A program made the position numbers and the translations under genes. From positions 40,920,001 to 40,984,000 of the forward strand of contig CM060731.1 in NCBI GenBank assembly GCA_030704615.1: a stretch of DNA of 64,000 bases. Direction: 5' to 3'. Below the pieces are notes generated by a model. It was not told where the DNA came from. It saw only the letters and a list, made by a program, of their open reading frames with translations, and did not search any database. Of the stretch, positions 56,481-64,000 are shown piece by piece. Every line of letters starts with the position of its first letter. Positions within the stretch are counted from its first letter, which is position 1. Source of the DNA: Takakia lepidozioides. Its lineage: Eukaryota; Streptophyta; Takakiopsida; Takakiales; Takakiaceae.

Positions 56481-59007
56481 TGGGCTTCTTGGCCACATTT
56501 AGTCTTGTGAACTCTCACAAAGAACCTGTTTTGAATCGACCCACCATCCTGTTCGGTTCAGACAAGCTCTTCTTCTTTGATGAGCCGAGGATCGGAAGTC
56601 GCTTGTTTTCCTTTGGTCGTTACAAAACAATAGGGACGGACCTTTCTTCCTCTGCGAGGTTGATGCCTGAAGTACCTTCATGTCGGTAATACCTGAAGTG
56701 TTGGAATGACAACGAAGACTCCCAACGCATGGCAAGATAGTATGGCCTAGCCATACAAGAGACCGCAGGATGCCTGAATATCCACGGCAACGGAGATGCG
56801 GATATGACCCATGTCATCCACATTCAACCAGCCCTCTACAAAACCCTAACCCACTGCCTCAAGTCTGTCATTCGCGGCGTTCTTCTCTTTTGACACGGTG
56901 AGACTTGTTGGGTTGCTGATGAGCGTGGAATTGTAGGAAGGATGGTCTGTCTCAGTCGCTTTGATCTGTGCGGTGTTTTTTTGCGTGGGGTTTTAGTGGT
57001 TTGTGCTGTCAAGGAATTTGTTTGCAATGTGTGTAGTCCCTGCTCTGAGCCTCTCTGTATTTCATATGAAATATGACAGAAGAGGTATGAAATACAGGGC
57101 AATAGTGATCTTTTGTTGTTGTTTTTCTCAGCCAAAGCTTGCGTGGTGATGGCGTCCAACAGCACTGCACATTAGTATTGACATGGAATGCTATCCATCA
57201 GTTGCTGAGACTCCCCATTTTAGCTAGCTCTGGTGTGTGTCTCATTAGCATTGTCGTTTTGGAGTGCAACGAGGACTTCTGAATGTTCAATCCGGATTCT
57301 GCCGCTGTCTTTGCTTGTTGAGTTCATCTGAGTCTTCCTTCCATGGAGGTTTCTGAGAGCTGTTGTCTGTGATTATTCGAATTTGTATGTATGAATGGTG
57401 TAGCCAATGACGACAGAAAATATTTGCTACTCTTGATGGTTTTCTCCACGTGATGATACTTTTACCACCAAGATCTGAGGCTTTGTTTATTCCATCGTCC
57501 ATGGTCTTCAACTGTGAGCTCGCGCATGAAGCTTAGGAGAAGAGTGTAGTCCACTTAACAGTCTGGCACTGCACAGTCTGGCTTTCATTCTCGGTTGTCT
57601 TAGTTTCCTACCTGATGTGGGCGGATCTTGACTCCTGTCATTCCATGTCTGTGTGCAAGACATTTACTCAGCAGTCCCCTTATGCGTATATTGTGCAACC
57701 TCTTGACCAATAATGACGTCGAAGTTGAGGGAAAGTCAGCTATAGCAAAGTGGTTTTAGGGTTACGCAGATCCCCTCTGCTGGTGAGTGTTTAATGTCTA
57801 TGTCATTCGGTGTACTGGTATGTCGAAGCACAAAGCCTACCCCGGGCATCTCTGATCACCATTGAGGAGAATGCCCTAAGCATGTGCAACATTCAATCAT
57901 GCTCCGTGTTGCTTGCCATGCTTTGCTTGCTGCGTGGCATGTGTTAAATGAGCAGGGACAAACCTTTTGAAAGAAATTTAAACTGTCTTGCTTGTCTGCA
58001 ACGTCCAAAGCTTTCCCACTTCGAATCCACTAGAGGTGGCCGTCTGATCAAAATGAACTCCCTCCAAGAAACCTTTGTAATTCTATGCAACGCAATCTTC
58101 ATTGCAGAATAGAACGTTGAGGTGCGGAGAGTGTGCATGCTAGTCGCCCAATTACTCTATTGTGGAGGTCAAAACACATTGACAGGTACGGTCTGGAAAG
58201 ACAGTATCTTACTCAGTCCAGAGGCAGCCTTGCCCTGTTCTATGCTGGACCTTTTCCTATCATATCTATCAGTTTCTCGGAGTAGACCTTCGAGATGCCA
58301 GCCAGAGATGTTTAGGGCTGATCTAAGGTGAAGATGCTAATGACTCATGGATGGATGCTTAGGCAGCGCAAAAATGTGAAACTCTCGTGGCAAGCGTCCC
58401 TTAGTAATGGGAATTGGCAGCTTGAGAAATGGAGCTTTAAGGAAAGACATGTAGAACACTTATTGCTTATGGTGAAGAAATTTTGCATTACAGACTGCAG
58501 TTTCTAGTGTAAGCAGGTGGGGTTGGTAACATTTTCGCATTGATAACATTGCCTCGCTTTCTCTTCATCTGGATGTTTCTTCCAACTCATTCCTGGCTGA
58601 AAGAGTAGCTGAGGTCATACTCAAAAGATGAAATGCATTTGAAAGTTTTCTTACCATGAACAGAGTGTCTTCCAGAGATATAAACATAATCATCATCAAA
58701 GCACAAAGCTTACGATTACTCCCTCCCTGCCCCTCAAACATCTCAGCAGCCATCAAAATATGTACAAAAGTATCAAAACACTAACCTGCGCCTTCGCAAC
58801 TGCAGGCTTCTTGCATGAAACAAACTCATAATAACTAAGTGCCCAACACAGATATACAGTAGACAGCTCTGTGGCCAGAGAATCAGCAAAAACTGTAGTC
58901 CATAGATGATGGGAATTGCTACTCACCATTACAAGTGCAAACCACAGTTCAAGGCCAAATAGTGCTATCTAAAAGGAATGTTTACTCATGTTTCGAATCT
59001 CACACAT
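56481..59007. other. Stretch without a recognised gene
   Basis: Scattered short frames only. No domain or repeat partner was found. The right end should hold the 3' UTR of the F-box/kelch gene. Confidence 0.35.
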
Positions 59008-61500
59008 TCACAAGTGGACTACCACAGCCAGCTTCCGAGGTGGGCCCCTGTCTTGCATGTCTGCAACTTGATGCCACTTCATCCCCTTGGAGGAAAATAC
59101 ACACACCGCGCCTGAAAACCCTGGTGACTCACTTAAACTGAAAACATAAAGCTCTTCCTTCCCAGCTGCTGCATAACATGACCATATCTCTTCATTTGAC
59201 CATGCACGGCTGCTCCTGGGGGTGGGCATCTCCATCCATCGCTGCATTTCCTCCTCAAATTTCCACATTTTCATGGACTTTTGACCCTCAGGACCCCAGG
59301 GCACACCCACCATGAGAAGGCTATGGCCCTCACACGCCACCAGACGGAAATTCCCCCCCCACCCATGCGGGTAAGGAGTCCCATGCACCACTTGTATCTT
59401 CTGCCACACCCGTCTTCTCAGGTCATAAGCAGCAATTTTTGTGGGTTGTGAACAAACAAAGAACTTGCCATTATAAACAGCAGCATGACCTTCAACCCCT
59501 TTGTAATCGAGGGGCAAACTCTCAATCTCTTCCCAGGAATCAGTAGCAAGATCATATATCTCTGCCGAGTGAAGTTCCTCACAAAGACCCCCTTCTCCAC
59601 CTGCAACTATGATCTTTTGTTTGCCTCCAAATTTCTGTTGTAGCCATTGTCCTTGTGGAAATGCAGACTTAAGACCAAAAACATCCCTGAAAACCCCAGC
59701 TGCAGGCTTTGATCGAGCATGTGTCATAGGTGCAGCGTCCTTCCATTTGTTGGTGAGAGGATTGTAGACCAGGACTGATGCTAGTGGTCTATTGACCTCC
59801 TGGCATCCCCCTAATACATAAATAAGACCCCCGGCTGCCACAACCGAATAGAATGAGCGCCCATGAAGAATCTCTGCAGGCCGAGATTGCCAGCGATCAA
59901 AGGACGGGTCATATGCTTGAATTACTGCTTTGCGACGGTCAGTATGTAACGGCAGCCATCCAAGTACAAATAGCCAGGGCTCCTGGGCACCCGCACATTT
60001 GCGGACAAAAAGTAAATGCAGAGGGAGGTGTAGACAGTGGGAAGAAGAGGTGCAGTGCACAGATGTGGGAGAAGTGTGGAAAAGTGCAGAAGACTGGGAT
60101 GATGGGGAGACGGGCCCAACTGAGGGTAGCGAAGATGCAAGGGAGCTGGATTGAGACAAGGGGTTGGGGAGGTCCCCAAGTGATACAAGTACAAAGTTTT
60201 GGAGAGAGGGAGGGATGAAGGAAGATATGGAGTTTCCTGAGGTTGAAACTGTCATTGTTCCAACAGGAGATGCAGAACTATGGAAGGAGAGAGAGGGAGA
60301 GATGTCAATCGAGGAAGGGTTCGGTGAAAGAGGTGTAGAACTATGAGGGGAGACAGAACTGCACGTACGGAATGACACAGAGGCAGAGCCATCTGGGGAG
60401 AGAGGGGTTGAGGTCTGTGACTGAAAAGAGACTGGTGAGTTTCTGGGGGAGATATGAGCAGGGCTATGGGAGGATTCAGAGGAGATCTGACTAGCATTAA
60501 AGACAGTGGGCGAAGAAGGCCCAGATGAAGCAGTGGAATGATCCCCTGAAAAGAACAATGTGCATGTCGCCACCTCAGTGTGCGAGAAAGACGCTGACAG
60601 GGGTGCCAGGAGGGAAGAAGAATTTGACAGGAGAGAAGCTCTTTCCAACTCCTCAATGGATTGCGATCGTCTGACCGGAGATGGGTTGTTTGGCAAAAGA
60701 GGAGGAGTTTCACCATGGGATGTAAGACAGCAGCGCTCAGTGGCCAAGGACAAAGAGAAGGTCATGAAAGATGGTGCAATCGTGGGGGCAGTAGAGCTGT
60801 GTGGCATGATAGAAAGGAGAGTGAACCATGTCTTACAGACCGTGCGTGCAATGACGATGGATCGAATGGGAAGCCTGGCAAGGCAAAGCTCCAGTGCCTC
60901 ACTAGGAATACCAAATTCCTTGCCCACTGTATCTTCTTCATCTTTTTTGTTTTCCTGTAAGCAAATCTCCATACCAATAATGGAACAGCTGTTGGAGACA
61001 GACCCTATGCGCGCCTTTTTTGTCTCTAAACTTGTTCTTTCTGACAGATACTTCTTTATGTGCAACATTCTATGATGCACGTATGCAAGAGACTGACATA
61101 AGTATCTGAATTTGCTGAAATGCCCCCTTGGTTTAAAGCACTGACTCGAAAGTATCTAGGCACAGCACTTTACCCCTTGTTTTTATCTCTACCAACCCAC
61201 CCTCTCCCATTTGCCATCTACGTCAAGGATTTTTCTGAGTACCTCACTAAAACTGTTGTTGATGTAACATACCTTTTGTAGCAGAGGAAGAGGTAGCCCA
61301 CATTGCACACCCTGCTCATGCAGGACCGTGTCGTCGCTATCGTCGTCCACATTGAATAGAATTTCTTGCCCTAAGTCGTTCTTGCTCTCCATCTCTTCAT
61401 CTATGGCCTCCAAGCCTAAGTCTGCGCTTGGACTCCCACCACTTGCAAGTTGGGGGTCGCGACCACCATCCATGTGCACACCGCTAAGAGAATCTACCAA
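59008..61500 (-). CDS. F-box/kelch-repeat protein
   Basis: Two exons (61500-61273 and 60954-59008) join in phase to 724 residues. The intron has a CAAAAG|GTATGT donor and a TGCTTACAG acceptor. The first exon gives an acidic start (MVDSLSGVHMDGG; NVDDDSDDTV). The F-box follows at about residues 91-125 (FGIPSEALELCLARLPIRSI; CKTWFTLL). Then come a very Ser/Pro-rich linker of about 270 residues and kelch blades near the C-terminus (SFYSVVAAGGLIYVLGGC; KIIVAGGEGG; VEGHAAVYNGKFFV; KMWKFEEEMQRW). It should be a substrate receptor of SCF ubiquitin ligases, with the kelch propeller choosing the target. The long phosphorylatable linker is unusual, since most plant F-box/kelch proteins have 350-450 residues. 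The substrate is unknown. Confidence 0.85.
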
Positions 61501-62803
61501 AAACTTAAAGATCGGTCACAAACCTCCGCTCTCCGCCCGACGGTAGAATACATTTCACCCGGAATGCGCACAACTCCTCTCTCTCTCTCTCCGTCCCCAT
61601 TCACCTGTTAGAAGATGCAGGAACTACGAGAGGATAAAGGTGTGCTGCCACTGTTAGGGATAACAACAGCACAGGAGGCAGGAATGACTACACATCTTCC
61701 GGTGTCGTAAACTCTCCCTTTCGAGCCAGTAGTATAGAAAGGATGTTTTGAACAAAGGCACGAGTCTCAAGAACACGATGTTTGGAAAAAACCTTCTGTT
61801 CACATTCACATCGGGAAGCTTTCAATGATGGGCCACGTTGGGACAAGACCCAACATGCGGTTCTTCAACGTGGTGCGTCAAGGTGTTACAATTCTGTCCT
61901 TCAAATGAATCACAAACTTGGAAAGCACCGAACAATCCCGCCACTGATCATTTGTGCACCCAATTGTTGAAACTGTGAAAGAACAACCCCTGAAACAACA
62001 CGGAGATACCAACAGGCAGCAGTGTGGCTGTCCTGCTTTTGTTGGGAGCACTGAATTGGTGAACAGCGTGGGAGGGGGGGGGATTGCAAGATCTGAGTTG
62101 GATCTGCCTCACCTGCACTTTTCTGAAACATTCTATCACGCCTCCTCCGGAATTACACAAACCACAACGTGTGCAGGAGCCTCTCAGACGAATAGAAATT
62201 TGTTGCTCCGGCTGAACTGTTCATTTCCAAAGGACTTGCATTTGCTAATAAGCCAGCGACCTGGAACATCCTTGGATTAGTATCATGTTTCTAACCCTGT
62301 ATAAGCTTCATTCAATCAATCTCGGTTATCTGCATGGCCTTCGTGAGGGTTCATATAGAGCAAGCATGTTGTATAAGCTAATTGTCAGACACGAGACAAA
62401 ACAATAGAGAAGGGAACTTGGGGAATGAGAGAAAAGACAGAAGAGCGACGTAGAAATTGGAGATTCTACACAGTTCCACCTGTTCTGTGCGGATGTGTTC
62501 ATCCAGCCAACAGGTTGACCACGGGGAGACTTTTATTGAATGCCGTGGTAGAACATGTGCAGTCGGATCCTGTCCTCCCTCAGGCCCAAACGATCCTGCC
62601 TGCTGAAGAAACTTGTGGCGACATAACCTTCTGTGTAGGTCTCCCAGTGCCCAGGTGTTGCTGCTATAATATCGCTGGGTTCCGCGCTGAGCTTCGAGTC
62701 TTCTCAAGGATAGAGAATCTGGGTGCTTTTTTCAGGAGATTTCAGAGTTGGGTTATTTTATCACACACATAGATTGGATTGGATTGGATCTAGAAGTAGA
62801 AGC
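61501..62803. other. Intergenic between divergent F-box/kelch and SDR genes
   Basis: A CT microsatellite (about 61575-61590) lies close to the F-box/kelch start. No gene is recognised. The region must hold both promoters. Confidence 0.4.
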
Positions 62804-63568
62804 ATGGCGAGTGTGTTGAATCTTCAGGGAAAGACAGCCATCGTGACAGGAGGCTCGCAGGGTATAGGCAGGGAGATAAGCATCACTCTTGCAAGGCAAG
62901 GGGCATCTGTGGTAGTAAACTATGCCAGTAACGTAGACAAGGCAAACGAAACTGTTTCTCAAATTGAGAAGGCATCTGGAAAAGTCATCGCTGTGCAGGG
63001 CGATGTAAGCAGCGAGAGTGCTGTCAAGGGTCTCTTTGACAAGGCGGAGGAGGCTTTTGGGCCTGTGCACATAGTGATAAATTGTGGAGGAATGCTCTTG
63101 CCACACGTTCCGTCGGTGGAAAAGACGACCGAGGAGGAATGGGATAGGATCTACAGTGTGAACACCAAGGGCGCCTTTCTTGTTTCGAGGGAAGCGGCAA
63201 TTCGCATCCCACCAGGAGGAGGAGGCCGCATTGTCAACATTTCTACTATTCTAGTCTCCACATTGCTGCCCAACATGGCAGCTTATACCTCCAGCAAGGC
63301 AGCAGTGGAAACTTTCACTAAAATCTTAGCAAAGGAACTCAAAGGGAGCAGAATCACGGCCAATTCCGTGGCCCCGGGTCCTGTAGCCACAGAACTTTTC
63401 TATAGTTCGGTGACTGACACGATGGTAGAGTCCGTGATTGAGAGTACTCCACTGCAACGTCTGGGGCAACCGAGAGATATAGCAAATGTTGTCCTGTTTT
63501 TGGTTAGTGACGAGGGAGAGTGGGTGAATGGCCAAGTGATCCGCGCCGGTGGTGGTCTAGCTTCCTAA
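62804..63568 (+). CDS. Short-chain dehydrogenase/reductase (classical SDR)
   Basis: An intronless 254-residue protein of normal SDR length. It has the cofactor motif TGGSQGIGREI near residue 15, a DVSSESAV segment (Asp contacting adenine), VINCGG in place of the usual NNAG, IVNISTI with the catalytic Ser, AAYTSSKAAVE with the YxxxK pair, and NSVAPGPVATELF after it. LFLVSDEGEWVNGQVIRAGG is the usual C-terminal motif. It resembles plant FabG-like/3-oxoacyl reductase-related SDRs that prefer NADP(H); the Asn-Tyr pattern after strand 2 supports this only weakly. No signal or transit peptide is seen, so it is probably cytosolic. The substrate is unknown. Start chosen: ATG 62804, since upstream in-frame sequence lacks protein character. 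Confidence 0.9.
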   Translation: MASVLNLQGKTAIVTGGSQGIGREISITLARQGASVVVNYASNVDKANETVSQIEKASGKVIAVQGDVSSESAVKGLFDKAEEAFGPVHIVINCGGMLLPHVPSVEKTTEEEWDRIYSVNTKGAFLVSREAAIRIPPGGGGRIVNISTILVSTLLPNMAAYTSSKAAVETFTKILAKELKGSRITANSVAPGPVATELFYSSVTDTMVESVIESTPLQRLGQPRDIANVVLFLVSDEGEWVNGQVIRAGGGLAS

Positions 63569-64000
63569 AATGTGACACCAAGCGCATTTGCGTTGCGTAG
63601 AGAAGATGGTACAGCAACTAAGTTGCTTCTTCTCTAGATGCTAGATGCTGTGTAGATGTACTGCTTCAAATCTGAGTGTTGTTGAATAGGACAACAATTG
63701 CACAGTTGGGTGGTTTCCCCAGCTAAGCATGTCCGACAAGTCTTCAATCAAGTGATCACCTCCTTACTGTGCCACTGCCAGCCTGATTGGAGGCAAGAAA
63801 TTCTCCGCAAATGCACTCGATGTTGCCCTGATTGTGTACATTATAACGTTTACGAATCTGATCAGTAAATTATGCTACAGAGCTCCCAAGTGACTATCTG
63901 CCTGAAATTCGTTTGTGATCACACAAGTCTTTGCAAAGCTATGAAATTGTACAGGATTCATCTCTCATAAATCGGGGAAGTGAAGTGAGTTGGAGCTTAG
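63569..64000. other. 3' flank of the SDR gene
   Basis: No further gene is recognised up to the window edge. Confidence 0.4.

Noticed and set aside
61000-61080. ATG at 61080 as the start of the F-box/kelch protein
   Set aside because: A spliced upstream exon (61500-61273) joins in phase at 60954 with good splice signals and gives a more sensible N-terminus; the 61080 start lies in the intron.
1-64000. CRISPR arrays, bacterial operons, ribosome binding sites
   Set aside because: The window is clearly a plant nuclear sequence with spliced genes; no spaced direct-repeat array of CRISPR type is present.

Overview
The window looks like nuclear DNA of a land plant that does not make seeds, most likely a bryophyte, lycophyte or fern. 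Supporting this are an 18-exon plant retinoblastoma-related gene, a chlorophyll a/b antenna gene with a transit-peptide exon, a GIL1/IRKI-type (DUF641) protein, a GT61 glycosyltransferase and an S1-type secreted protein. Exons resembling MYCBP-associated protein, a family tied to cilia and sperm, point to a plant with motile sperm. The species cannot be named from sequence alone.

Left part (about 1 to 14 kb) is a nest of decayed transposons. A frameshifted CACTA (tnp2/DUF4218/DUF4216) transposase runs on + from 2.25 to 5.81 kb. Against it on the minus strand lies a Ty3/gypsy fragment (9.71 to 5.81 kb) in the order protease, DNMT3-like cytosine-5 methyltransferase, reverse transcriptase, RNase H. 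The methyltransferase inside the polyprotein is the most striking feature of the window. At 11.6 to 13.5 kb, on +, is the 3' half of a gypsy element: integrase, a terminal PHD-like finger, a polypurine tract and a 505-bp LTR, joined almost directly to a second truncated LTR.

Middle part (14 to 46 kb) holds a minus-strand multi-exon gene for a probable plastid protein I could not identify (18.5 to 14.9 kb), MYCBPAP-like exons (23.5 to 24.7 kb, +), a small minus-strand ORF (25 kb), the complete RBR gene (27.6 to 35.6 kb, +), an LHC antenna gene (38.0 to 36.6 kb, -), then a duplicated tract with an intact S1-family gene (43.0 kb), a truncated S1 copy (41.2 kb), a perfect 31-bp hairpin and a 136-bp tandem repeat.

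Right part (46 to 64 kb) holds a degenerate tRNA-like sequence, a 105-bp minisatellite, the DUF641/GIL1-like gene (48.0 kb, +), a GT61 gene (54.1 kb, +), a pseudogene fragment copied from RBR with its intron (56 kb), a two-exon F-box/kelch gene (61.5 to 59.0 kb, -) and an intronless SDR gene (62.8 kb, +). Two interspersed repeat families each appear twice (14.0/52.5 kb inverted; 25.9/51.5 kb direct). Host genes are independent single transcription units with no operon-like logic; exon boundaries were placed by eye using GT-AG signals, reading frame and family knowledge.
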